This document shows positions 10,980 to 23,118 of a stretch of 63,101 bases of DNA, piece after piece; within the stretch, counting starts at the first letter, position 1; each line of letters begins with the position of its first letter. A program made the position numbers and the translations under genes. Origin of the DNA: Chlorokybus atmophyticus (lineage: Eukaryota > Streptophyta > Chlorokybophyceae > Chlorokybales > Chlorokybaceae); assembly GCA_009103225.1 (NCBI GenBank), contig RHPI01001715.1, forward strand, positions 381,898-444,998, read 5' to 3'. The notes under the pieces are model-generated. The model did not search any database. It was not told the origin of the DNA and saw nothing but the letters and a program-made list of their open reading frames with translations.

Positions 10980-13400
10980 TACACGTCGTTTCATTTAAGG
11001 TACATTGATGTGAACGGCTACTCCTTTCGTGCAAATCCAATGTTTATTTAACAAAGCTCCGAAGCGTTATAGCTTGAAAGCAGGAAGTAAGAATTCTCTC
11101 AACCTATGTAATTACATGCGTACTATACAAGGTTATATATCAGAATCTTCATAGGTTGCTACAACTACACTCGTTGCAATCATTATTGTCATGTTTTGAG
11201 GTTGTCCATTGGATACACTATATCTACTCTGCAAGTACATTTTGCCATGTCATTCGTCCTTGCATGCCAGCCTTCCTCGAGCATGCCTACATCACAATTG
11301 CTGCGCCGCCTATCAGCATGAAGACTCGCGCGCGCGACTAAACAGTAGCTAGATCATGAGTCTAGACTAGCTCATGACCTTAGCCTTCATAGGTACTGCG
11401 CGTAGCTGTTCAGTTGTGAGTTCAGTTATAAAACATGTTTTATATCAAGTTTAGGATTTTCATTAAGAAGCCTTAATATAACCATCAGCTTATGTTCAAA
11501 ACATTTAAGATTTAATTTGTATAAGTAATCAAAGTGTCCATCGGGTTGACAAGTGACACTGTGAGTGAGAAACTTCAAAGAGCTTGTGAAGAGATTTGAA
11601 CAGTGAATGCGCCACCTCGGTTGCTAAGAATCCCTTTGCCGTGCAAGAGCCTGTGCATGCTCTTATGCACTGTGCTTGTCATTGATGTGAACTTGGTGTG
11701 CTTGGTTGCGGTGTGCTCTTTAGCATCAATTAGGGCATGGCATCCACGAGTTGCGTGCTCATTCACCTCACTTAACAGTGTAACACATTTTCCACTCATG
11801 CAAAAAAATGTGTAAACTTGTTAAACACCACTACCTACTTGTTGGCTTTGTGCCCTAGAGCACAGCATGTGTACTAGAGTGGAGAGCATCTCCACAAGCT
11901 CATTATTGTGATCAGTGAGCAGGCTTAGGCAGGACTCGTCATCATGAGAGCCGAGTTGCTTTTTGCTTATGCTAACATGCTGCAGCAGCATGTCCGGAGA
12001 GCATGTTCTCCTCTATGGCTGTCCGGAACAGCATGACACTAGACTCACTTGCCATGACAATTCAAATCAATGCCACATTACATATGATGATTATATATAT
12101 TATACATAACGGTTACAACACATATATGACATGATGCTGAACATGATATTCAGCTCCAAAACCTACATTATCACGTACGTTTATATACTATATGTCTGGC
12201 ATAGTAATACGCGCATCATTGATATTTTTTTTATTGAGCATATATACGTACATTTTCGAATTTATTGTATATAAAACGAAATGCAATCATCTATCATCGA
12301 TTTCCATGGAACACATGATTTTCATTACAGATGCACTCTTTGCAAGCACTTATAGAACGATATGAAGGCAAAACACGGCGGGGCAGTACTACTCCATGAT
12401 ATAAATAGCATGGACGTACTTCAGCACGTACTTCTTTTGACAGTTCATTTCAATACAACATCCTTTGAAGTTGACGAGTGGCCCATTTCTGTAATTGATG
12501 TGGTAAAAATTGTCACCACATTATCTACTCAATTTCACCATAAAACTTTAGCACTTCATATGTCCGTGTCCCTCTTCATTTATAAACTCAGTGTTGCATA
12601 TGTTGCATGCGTTAGGTATTATATACATAACACAATGAAGGTGAAAGGGATTGATTGGTCTAGTTTAATGCTCCACGCTCTCAATAGCGATGATACTTAT
12701 GCAATGATTAATTATGCAGCTGTTAATCTACACTATTGCACGTTATATGTTGTACTTAGCAACAGCATAGCCGAACATACGGGGACCAGGCTGCAAATGT
12801 AGTGCAAAACATACCACTCGGTTTGAGGAAACATCAAGACAATATCATCACGATACACAACAATTCTTGCAGCATACATGTTTTACATGCAATTTAAACA
12901 TAGAGTAAAATTTCAACATGTGAGGCTGTAAATCAGCATTACATCATATTGTTATCAACGCAATGAATTTAAAAAGCCAATTACAACGTAAACGCAACAA
13001 AGACTAGGGTTGCTTTTGATGGCTAAGTCGGTCGCACTTTTTGTTATATTATTTACAAGTAATAATCTATTAACGTAATTGTCAAAACTTATATTACATC
13101 TTGCTTAAAATACCACACACAAACAACACAATAAATATGCATACATATGTATATACCGCTACCTTTCGTCATTATATAAAGTAGATAGCAAGCACAACTT
13201 GCGTATGAATAGCGTATCAATTGTAAATCGTGTACAACATAATGTGATGCAATCATTATCACATTGCAAGTGTTGTATGTGCAAAGCTCCACAGCACGAC
13301 ACAACATAACACAACACAACACACTACAAACGATATGTATGCCACAGGTACATACAAATGTCTTACTTACTCTATACGCAAAACGAAACTATCATGGGTA
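10980..13400. other. AT-rich island with one 146-aa ORF (12362-12802)
   Basis: Base composition drops clearly below that of the neighbouring genes, with TATATA runs at 12090-12260 and poly-A/T stretches. A single ATG-started frame on the plus strand, 12362-12802, encodes MKAKHGGAVLLHDINSM and a rather hydrophobic, His/Tyr-rich 146-aa product with no family I recognise. It could be chance in AT-rich DNA, a transposon remnant or acquired DNA. Nothing here looks like a tRNA, rRNA or spliced host gene. Confidence 0.35.
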
Positions 13401-14782
13401 CAAGATGCCATAACTTGCCTTGCAAGTGGGCCAGAAGTTCTGGCTAATACTTGAGGGCTGTGGACTGTTTATACAATCCTTTGCTCCGTACAACTTGCAC
13501 ATTCGTACGCTCCATCCGCCAGGGTGAAGCCTGGGTTTTGGCTTCGGAGCGTGCCGAGCAAACACCGTACACGCTTCGTTCCTAACGCGCCCTCCACCAC
13601 GCATGCGGTCTGTGGCAGAGTCTCTGCCGTTCGCACAAGTTTTCACCAGCAGCGGCCGTACAAATCTGTACTACGCAGAAACATTCAACTTGTGTGTCGA
13701 GCCCGCCCCAGTTGGACCGCCCACCCAGGCCGTCTGTCGCCACGCAATTTTGGCGACAATATGTATATTTCGAGCCTAGACGTTAAATTTTCCACAACGG
13801 GTCATTGAAAGTTTGCGCAGGCTTTACCAGTCAGGACAGCAGGTGGAAGCGGGCTCTTGTATGATTACCAGTTCATTAAGCATGTTCTGGCTTGAGCAGT
13901 CCCTTGCAATCATCATAGTGAGTGCCTCAGCCTGAGCCTAGCTTGAAGCACCGCAACAAAGCACAAATCATGAAATGAGTAGGTCGGGCCAAATATAACC
14001 AACTGCGCGGCGCGACAAGGCGACTCGTCCTAGACAAGCAAGCCGCTTTTTGCACCAACCAATCATGATGCAATGGCCTTTAACTGACAAGGAAGCTTGC
14101 GCGCAGAGTCCCTTTTCTGTTTTCTCCTGTCGCAGTCAGTTGAGAGGCCACTTCGCCAGGTGGGCTGGTTAATTGAAGGGGACTAATGTGGAATCCGCAT
14201 GTTTGCAAGTATGCGTTTGCAGTGTAGGGCCTACTAGGCACGCAGGAGTTAATGGGTACAATTATGCGCTTGAAAAAGCACGTGTACGGCGATTGGTGTT
14301 ACGGACAAAGGGACGGGATGCTTCCGTTTAAGTTGTATGCGATATAAGCAAGCACGGTACACTGTACTGAGGATAGCAGGAGGGAAGCTGAGCGATGCGA
14401 ACGTTACCGTTACGGGAGGAGCTCTTAACGAACGTGGCTTTTGCGTCCGCATTGGCATTGGCCATAACGTTGGCCGTGGGTGAGTGCGGGCCGCGGCGGC
14501 GGCAGCCGTGGCGGTGGTGGCGAAGGTGTGGGCGGCGGACGTGGTAGCGGCTGTCGGTGCGTGCGGGACGGGGTGGCTTGAAGGGGGCATTGAGGGTGTG
14601 GAGCGTCGATGGGACTCGCATAGGCGGGCAATGCGGACGCTGCTAAGTTAGGACCAGACCCACATGAGCGAGGAGTGGATGGTTGGGCGGTGATGGCCTG
14701 GGCGGTCTACGCCTTGCTGTCGTTGGGTTGGACGGGGATGTGGTCGTGGGGTTGAGTTGCTTGTCAGGCGTTGCCGTGGCGG
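13401..14782. other. Intergenic and probable SDI1-like 5' leader
   Basis: GC rises again. Overlapping frames at 13392-13808 and 14249-14960 are Arg/Pro-rich in several frames at once, typical of GC-rich non-coding or leader DNA. No separate gene is supported. A CGGCGG/GGTGG-rich stretch at 14490-14560 probably lies in the promoter or 5' UTR of the next gene. Confidence 0.45.
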
Positions 14783-17675
14783 ATGTGGCTGCCCGCCGCC
14801 GCTGTCGCCTCCAACAGCGATGCCCCGGGCGACACCGACGATATGCGCACTGTCCTTCCGCGCCTGTCCTTTCGCCCCGTCACAGTTGGCGCAATGAGCA
14901 ACGAGGCAGCTCTGCCCCCAGTGCCCCACCACCACGCTTATGGGCCAAACCCTAGCTGGTTCAGTGCTGGTGGGCCAGTGCCGTCAGGTTCCGGCGGTGG
15001 GCACCCCTCTACCCCTATGTCCCTGCCTCCTGGTGCCTGGGGAATGCACGAAGCGCACCCGCACTGGATGCGCCCTGGAAACGCCCCTCCAAGTCCGCCC
15101 CTCCTGGCCAAGCACAACAGCCATGCTGGCCACAAGGTCCCTTCTGGCGACGGGCCGTACGTCCGAGCAAAGCGAGTGCAGGTACACACTGACACTTTTG
15201 TCGTGAACCCTCACGCACCAATGGCAGGGCACTGCTGAGGGTTGGAACTTACAGACCGACATAGCTGGCTTGCAAGCACTGTGCAATGCTGCGTGTGCCA
15301 GTAGTAGCATCAGCTATAAGTGATCTCAACATGTGGCCAGCCACAACATACCAGTACTTCTGCACTCCAGTGGTCTGTTGTTGTCAATTGCTGTGTAGGT
15401 CAGGACGTGTTGCTGTCATGCATATGGTCGCCTCTCTTTGCCAGACACTCTTGAACCAAGTTCTATGTAGGCTGATGGCATTACTGTGTGTTTATATTGG
15501 CTTTATGCATGGCGCAAGGCTCAGCATTTCATATGGCATGGTGCAGTTTTTTTGTGACAAAGCTAAAGGCGTTAGTGGCATTTACCGGGTGTTCCCCATG
15601 TGTTTCCCCCATGGTACTTCTGTGTCAGCTTGTGGAGAAGGATCCGGATCGCGCGATTGCTCTATTTTGGGCTGCCATCAATGCTGGAGACCGGACAGAT
15701 TCAGCCTTGAAGGATATGGCGATAGTTATGAAGCAGCAAGGTCGCGCAGAGGAAGCTATTGAGGCAGTGCGATCCTTTCGTGACCGCTGCAGTGCTGCTG
15801 CGCAGGAATCCCTCGAAAATGTGTTGCTGGACTTGTATAAGGTACCAGCACAGTCCAGTGCCACTGGAGCATCATACTTGTGGGTTGCATACCTTATGTT
15901 CTAATTGTGTCTGCACTGTTTATACTATGCAGCGGTGCGGTCGGCTGGAGGATCAAGTTGATCTTCTGCAACATAAGCTGAAAATGATTGAGCAAGGTGC
16001 AGCCTTCAATGGAAAGCGTACGAAGACAGCACGGAGCCAAGGGCGAAAGTTCCAGGTGTCCATTGTGCAAGAGCAGACTCGGTTGCTGGTACGCTCTATG
16101 TGTGGTAGACAAGGGGGGGTGAGGGGGACAGCACTACCAGAAAGCATTGCGCTGTTACTGAAGAGATCGCAGTTGTCTGGGAATTGTCACTTCGGTGGTC
16201 GTTGATGTTGTCATGCACACGCTGCTCACTATGAGCGTGTGTCTTCTCAGGGCAATCTAGGATGGGCCTACATGCAGCTGCAGAATTATGAGGCTGCAGA
16301 AGCTGTATACAGGTAAGATGAGCAGCATAAAAACTGGTTCATGGCGATGAAGCGCTAACAACCATTTCCATGCAGAAAAGCACTGGACATTGAACCCGAT
16401 GACAACAAGGCTTGCAACCTTGGCATCTGCTTGATGAGACAGCATCGCTTGGCCGAGGCACGGGAGATTCTAGAGCTAGTCAATCCTTATGGAACAGGAA
16501 GATGGGGAAGTGAGAGTCGGCAGAAAAGTTATGAGCGGGCGCAGGAGGTGTTAGTGGAGCTGGATGCTTTGGAGGCTGGAAGGGCTGCATTTCAAAGGGT
16601 CGGTCATGACTTCTCAGGACGTCAGCATGGCATGGACGTTGCTGGCAGCTGGCGAGAAGTGCCTGGCTTTGAACAAGAGGCAGCTGTTGGGTACGATTTA
16701 GACGAGAGCGACGAGGACGAGGAGGGTGACTTCGAGAGTGGTGTTTCTGAACAGCTGACACCCACTCCAATCCCCATTCCCCTGACTAGGTCAGGTTCCA
16801 GTCCACATGACATCTCCGAACAGGCATCTTTCGGACATCAGGCCAGCGACAGCCATGCAGATTCCGGGCGGGACAGTGCACCTGCGGACAGATACACGAT
16901 GACGGCCAGTTCCAGCCCTAACGTGAGCTCGAGTTCGGGAGTTAGGCCGTATCACTTGTCAACAGAACCCCAGCGCCAGGGATCCGCCCCGCATGCAGGC
17001 TGGGGAAGATACCAGTCAGACGCCAGCGAGCCAGTTGCATCAACATCTGGCCAACCACCAACAGGTGGCAGCTCACGCTCTGGCGAGTCTTCCAAAGGCA
17101 TGCATCCGCACCCCAGCAGCAGATCGAAATTGACAAGTACAGCACCACCCTGGGTGCCGGCTCATCTGGCGGCGGCATCACCCTCGTCTTGCGCAAGCTC
17201 CTTAGTCAGCTCAGGTCCGCCCTCGTCTCTGGCATCTTTAGCTTCAACATCGCGCTCATCATTTTCCTCAACGGACTCTTCAGGTGGCCGAAGAGGCTTG
17301 CTGCCCCATGCGCACATGCGTCGAGACGCCGGCGTGGCTGGCAGTTCCGGTGCAGGCAAGGACAAAGCGGACGAGAATCGGCCTAGCTTCCACCGCAGAT
17401 CGTCTGTTTCCATTGAAGCCGAACGCCGCCCTCACTGGGTTGCAGACGAGTCTGCAGGTGGTTACACCAGCAAACCGCAACCAGCTGGGCGCAGGCATTC
17501 CGTTTCGGGCGTGCCTGCTCTTGATGTGGTCTCACAGTTAGCTGCTCGCATGCATGGGGCAAATGTAGATGATGCAGATGGTGAAGCCTCAGGAGAGCTT
17601 ACTGGTAAAGAACGGCGCCGCCTCCCTGTCTTTCAAGTGTTGGCCGAGGAGGACTGCGCAGGGTCTGCGAAGTAA
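14783..17675 (+). CDS. SDI1/MS5 (TDM1/POLLENLESS3)-like TPR protein
   Basis: Five exons close in phase: 14783-15181, 15629-15841, 15933-16088, 16251-16312 and 16376-17675, giving 709 aa. Residues about 134-340 closely match the plant SDI1 (sulfur-deficiency induced) / MS5-TDM1 (meiotic exit) family: DPDRAIALFWAAINAGDRTD, LKDMAIVMKQQGRAEEAIE, AQESLENVLLDLYK, GAAFNGKRTKTARSQGRKFQ, LGNLGWAYMQLQNYEAAEAV and NKACNLGICLMRQHRLAEAR. These are TPR helices. The N-terminus is Pro/Gly-rich. The last exon adds about 350 residues of Ser-rich, probably disordered tail, much longer than in typical plant members. In-frame ATGs at 14843 and 14894 are possible later starts. Sulfur and meiotic roles are known for land plants; which applies here is open. 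Confidence 0.85.
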
Positions 17676-19340
17676 GTCTAGCCTGATAAGCGCGCGTAGC
17701 ACAATGATCATTGTGCCGTAATTGGCTGCGAGCAGTACTGCCTGCAAGTCATACAGCTATGCACTATCGTGCATACCGCAAGCAGTGTGCTGGCAGAAGA
17801 CAAGTTCAAGCATATCCCATTGTAGTGTGGTCGTTTGCCACTGGGTGGTGGCGAGATGATACAGTAGATACAGCTGGTGACTTCGTAGGGTTACGAAGGG
17901 CCTGCGCGAGTGTTGTATATTGTCAACATGTACTTATTCACTGTAGCGCCATAGCGGGTGTGGTGTCATGCTCTTTGTTCTCGGTAGTACCTCAGTACTG
18001 TAGTTCAGGATGATTTTGACTAACGATTTTGTCGCAAACTCTGTGACTTATCTCGTCTTGACTAGCCTGGTGAGCGCAGTGCAGGGCACCATATTTGTAT
18101 ACAGGATATGCTTCAATCAGTTGTATAGATGCAACCAGTACACAAGCGCGAACACATGCAATGATGATCGCATGCAAAACAACTGGGCTACTATGTACTG
18201 CAGGTTTCTACTTAGCACGCTAACTATCCTAGACCTCCCCGTTAGCCATGCATGTCAATGTGAGTTACCTGCCCACACAGGCGCACTGTCAGTTCCGCTC
18301 GCAATGGCAACAACAGTGACGATGTCAACAGCCAGGACCACTCCCTCTCCCCCTCTCCCGCTGCCTCCCTCGCCACTCTCTCCGCAACATCGTCGTTCTG
18401 CTTGCGTGTAGCACCCCACCCTAACCCTTGCTGTGCACTGCCAACGTCAGCAGTGCACAGCGCAGGGCTGCTGTGGTGCCATTGCTGGTCCGGTGCTGGT
18501 TAGGTGCTGGTTAGGTCGCTGTTGGGGTTAGGTGGTGGGGTTGGGGGTTATATGCACACTCCCCATGTACATACAATGCGAAACGGCAATGTGTTGTACT
18601 GTGTCATAAGCCTTGTGTACATACGTGTACAGAAAGTACTGGTTTACTACACTATACTGTGGTTGCAGTTGGAGCACTGGAGTGCATGACCACCTGCTTG
18701 CACCAAACTTTTTGCGCTACATCACAGCATGCACATTCGGCACAAGATGCAACAATAATCTCACTAAGTATATAGCAAATTCCAGCTGTACAAGGGTGAT
18801 GTCGACATGCTGGTCGAATACATGCATCGTGTTGCTTGCCTCAAAGCAAGTACGCAGTTCTACGTCTTGCATTCACATTTAAGTGTTGTGTCGGCCCTGT
18901 GTTAGCAGAATCTGGCCCTGGGTGGAGCGCTTGCTTCACTTACGCCATGGTAAGCGCTCCATGCAGTGTTGTTGTATACAACCGTAAATGCAATAATAAT
19001 TGTGACATAGCATCATACACGCAACAACAATTGTCACGTGCAAGCACACGGTCAGTCACAGCAGTCAGAACACGCTCGACCACCGTGCTGAACTAGTGTT
19101 GTAGCTCACCTAGGTCGCCACAGTTACTACCAACACTACCGCTCACTCCATTGATCATGCAAGCATGCACATGCACAAGTGTACATAATATGCACGTGAT
19201 GTATGCAACATGTCAGTGTAACCACCTGAGCATGGAGCTGTGTGTAGTAATTCAGCGGAAATAAAGGTGCTCTGTAGCAAGTTTGATTGCCTGTGAACCA
19301 TAATCTGTGACATAACACCAGAAGGGCCACCTCACCTCTT
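17676..19340. other. Intergenic, no supported gene
   Basis: TGCATG-rich simple sequence with short open frames only. It contains a 10-bp perfect inverted repeat, TGGAGCGCTT (18923-18932) and AAGCGCTCCA (18952-18961), and an ACCCTAACCC/GGTTAGG-like patch at 18416-18545 that is too short to be telomeric. Confidence 0.5.
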
Positions 19341-19359
19341 TTTCATCCTTGCCAACCTT

Positions 19360-19905
19360 GAGTGTATCCTATCGATGCAAAACAGTGAAGGTGAAATGCA
19401 TGGTGCATCAAAACCCGCACACTACATGCAGGAGTGGCTTGTTTCATAGATAATGCCATTGTGCATAGAAGCTCACCTTGTACTGATCGCAAGTAAGAAT
19501 CTTTGTGCGAGAAGTCAAACATTGGCGAGCGGACGAATGCCGACACTCCATCCTCGGTTAAAACATATCGCACATGTGCTACGTCTGGCATGTTGTCCAG
19601 CGACGCCAATGGTGCATATGCCTAGCCAAACCTGCGATGGCATTGCAATGTTGCTGCGCCGTGCCATGAAACGCATACTCCGTGCTCATGCTACCATCCC
19701 CTCTCACCCTCATGCGCAAACTCCGTTGGTAGAAACCCTCGCGGAGGCTCACCTAAATTCTAGCCAAACCTTAAAAAACATTCATGAGCATCCGCTGCTT
19801 AGCTGCCTCCACCATCGGTGCATTGGCTAACCTCAATGGCAGCAGAGCATATATGCCCGGCTCGTTGAAAATGATCACGATGCCAGGGTTGCACTCGTCC
19901 GGTTA
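19360..19905 (-). pseudogene. Diverged exon copy 1 of an unknown minus-strand gene
   Basis: On the minus strand, fragments read IVIIFNEPGIYALLP, LANAPMVEAAKQRML, EYAFHGTAQQHCNAIAGLA and SLDNMPDVAHVRYVLTEDGV, ending at a GTGAGC donor near 19475. The same series, in the same order, recurs at 22.4-22.8 kb. Frames shift between fragments and stops intervene, so this copy looks decayed or contains introns that I cannot place. The family is not recognised. Confidence 0.4.
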
Positions 19906-21165
19906 GTTACAAAAGCTTTTGCTGACACGGTGTGATTGAGCCGTTTGAGATGAACAGATCGACGGCTGCCGTTGGATGCGTTACATGCATAGTTTGCTGC
20001 AGGCTCTATACTTGATGAGTTGGTTCACACATGTAAACTGCCATCTTAGCATGCCATGCAACAAAGTGAGTATCAAGTCCATCATGCAATCACGCCTGCA
20101 TGGCATCATCCACACCATCCTCACAAATAGCCGCCTTACACATGCGGCATGTGTTGCAAGCAGCAGCTGCTGTATGACATGTACGCGCTTTCTATCGGTT
20201 GGGCCTTGATGCGCTGTGTAACAGCTACGCAGCGCATCGAACTGTAACTATGTTATAAAGTGTACAAAACTTGAAGGTGCTAGTACTCACATGCACAAAA
20301 CGCTTAGCACATGTTCAACATCTTCATCATCCATATGCACATCACCTATCACACCGTTATGTGTGACACCTCACTCGCCATACATGCGCAAACCCCGGGG
20401 ACCACCTTTTCGTTCATTGAAAAGTGGGCTCTGGCGGTCTGACAAGTATAATGCTTATGGGCGCAACTTCTTGTGTAGATAAGGTGGGCGATTCAGAGAG
20501 CAAACAAGAAACAATAACAACCGCTTGGAAATGCACTTCAAGCGTTACATAAGGGATGCAATACACCACCAGCCGCTACCAAAGCATACGCACAGCTGCC
20601 TACAGTACACATGTGCTCGACCTGTTTGAATCTGATGTACACTACCCCAAACACTGCACACACTCCCCCATGTGTTGCCCTACTACTGCGGCCACTCCAC
20701 GCTAGCAGCACATCCCTATCAGCAGGGCCACAGCGACAGCTCTACACAATTTGAACCCTCCTTTAGATATATGTGTCACAACAATAATAACAATCAAAGC
20801 AGCGAGGGACCAACATCAATTTGTCCTCCAGTGACCCCCCTGGGGAGAAATTATATCTCCACAGCTCGAAATGGAGACTTAACAAGGAGGACCTAAGTCG
20901 GAGAGGGTATGTGCTTGTCAATTCTGAGGACGCGCGCAAAGTACAAAAGCACGCAGCTTGCAAGCGAGATAATTGCAAAAACCTTTTACGACGCTGAACG
21001 TGTCTAAAGACACTGCTATGTGATATGTGAGCAAGCATGCCAGTGCGCACATAGTGCGTCTGTGTGACTGCGTGTGCAATTGCACTTCGAAAATTGCATG
21101 CATGTCTGCGCATGTGGGTGCCTGTTTGTATTGATAAACAATGGTGTTTTGTGTGTGTGTGGGTG
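19906..21165. other. Intergenic, no supported gene
   Basis: Several short frames, none with protein-like content or convincing splice structure. TGCATG-rich. Confidence 0.45.
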
Positions 21166-21390
21166 GGGGGGGGGGGGGGGGGGGGGGGGGGGGNNNNNNN
21201 NNNNNNNNNNNNNNNNNNNNNNNNNNNNNNNNNNNNNNNNNNNNNNNNNNNNNNNNNNNNNNNNNNNNNNNNNNNNNNNNNNNNNNNNNNNNNNNNNNNN
21301 NNNNNNNNNNNNNNNNNNNNNNNNNNNNNNNNNNNNNNNNNNNNNNNNNNNNNNNNNNNNNNNNNNNNNNNNNNNNNNNNNNNNNNNNNN
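21166..21390. other. Poly-G tract running into an assembly gap (N 21194-21390)
   Basis: A G run of about 28 bases is followed by 197 N. Alternating GTGTGCGTG sequence follows to about 21480. Confidence 0.99.
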
Positions 21391-22399
21391 CGCGCGCCTG
21401 CGGGTGTTGTGTTCGCACACGCGTGCGTCCTTGTGTGTGCATGTGGTTGCGCGCGTCTGGGGGCATGTGTGCGTGGGCACGAGTGGATTGGTGAGTTTGT
21501 GCGTTGGTGCATGTGTCCGTCACAACAAGCGCAAGCAACGCACCTAGCAGAAGCTGCTACGGCACCTTGTCCCTGACCACATGTCTCAGCCTTGAAGCGA
21601 CGGTGCTATTATTGTAGGCAGCAGTGTTGCGTATGACACTGGTGTGTAGTTCCGCCCATGTGTGTTGCCATATGGGCGCAACTGGTGAAATCCTAATGAC
21701 TCTCCAATACATGTCCATTGCCGCGCGTAAGCAAGTTTGTAAGCGAGAGTGCGAAGACGAAGGTGATGAAGACGAGAAGAAGCAAAACGAAGAGCGGAAG
21801 AAAGAAGTTAAAGTAAGTAGTTTAGCTGAAGCAGCTTGAGGTGCTGCTGCTGGGTGATGTGGAGCGCTTATGTTAGCACAGTCATCTGCGCGCATACACC
21901 GTCTTGCATACACTTGAACAAATACTACTACCTAGATAACATGTATGCTGGCCAAGGTGATTTGCTTTGTCCAGTATAGACCACTTGCGTACAAGCAATA
22001 CCTATAACAGCGGCGGTTTGCCCTGCATTGCCGAGTGATGTAATTGAGTAACTGATAGAGTACGGCTAGGTGGTTGCACTGCTGACACATGTTGCACTTG
22101 GGGCAGCTCACATTGAGCTGGGGCAGCACCCAATAGGCGTACAGAGCAGCAAGAATGCTATACACGCCAATGGGTGTACCATGTGTATAGCGGTACATGT
22201 TGGTACCGTTCTTAATGCCTGCTTAATATTGACATCCCACAAAACCAACAAACTCACTTAAATGCATGTCGCAGGTGGGAACGAAAGATGAGTTAAGGCA
22301 GTAATCGGGGAACAATGTGGAGTTCAGGTGTGACGAAATGTTGCACGATGGTGCCCTCGCATTGCAAGATGAGTTGCTTGTGCACTGTGTCCTATATGT
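21391..22399. other. Intergenic, no supported gene
   Basis: Alternating purine-pyrimidine sequence (21391-21500) and short frames. A Lys/Glu-rich plus-strand frame at 21624-21839 is low complexity and not supported as a gene. Confidence 0.4.
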
Positions 22400-23025
22400 T
22401 GTGGTTGTGCCAGCGTGCACAAAAGCTCACCTGACCACACCAAGTCATAAGTTGGTGTGCGCGAGAACATTGCTTCTCCCTTCACCGTAGCTGCTACACG
22501 CAGCACAAGTGCTACATCTGGCATGTTGTCCATACGGCGCCAAGGGCGCGACTGCCCAACCAAATTGAGCATCAAACCCGCACAGAGCATCGCATTGCTT
22601 CATTGTCCCTACAAACGCATGCTCCTTAACAACATCCCCTCCATTATGCGGAATAACCGCAGGTTGCAACTCACGAAGAGGCTTCTCGAGACGATGTGTA
22701 CCCCGCATAACTAGTTTGGTCGGTGCGTTGGCCATCGCTAGCCTTGCAGCGATGCCCTCATCGTTGAAGATGAACACCATGCATGCGCCGTTGCCCTCCT
22801 CACCTAGCTAGTAGTACTCACAGGCCATTTGCCTGTACAGCTTGATCGTGGCAGGGGACCAGAAAGGCTCCCACTTCATGCTCTCCTCCTCCTCCTCGAC
22901 CTGAGCAGCACTCTTGCGAGGTGCCGGGGGGCGCCATAACCATTGTGCATGACACGCCGAAGGAAGCCTCCCTAGGCGGAAAACCTGCCGCCCATGAGTA
23001 CAGCTCCTCGGCTCTTGTCGACACC
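22400..23025 (-). pseudogene. Diverged exon copy 2 of the same unknown minus-strand gene
   Basis: Minus-strand fragments in order: EESMKWEPFWSPATIKLYRQ (near 22870-22810), MVFIFNDEGIAARLAMANAP (22780 down), EHAFVGTMKQCDALCGFDAQ, MDNMPDVALVLRVAATVKGE and FSRTPTYDLVW, followed by a GTGAGC donor near 22430. Residues shared with copy 1 include IFN(D/E), LANAP/MANAP, AF-GT, QC-A, DNMPDVA and the donor position. Two of the blocks lie in different frames, so there is either an intron or a frameshift. Function unknown. Confidence 0.4.
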
Positions 23026-23118
23026 CGTCGCCCCGCCGCCGCCGCCTCCCCCGTAGCAGCCAGCTATATGCACAAGCGCAGGAGACGAGGAGAAGAACGC
23101 ACATACAACGACGACACA

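Noticed and set aside
18416-18545. ACCCTAACCC and GGTTAGG words suggesting interstitial telomere.
   Set aside because: Only a few imperfect units; no array of TTTAGGG or TTAGGG.
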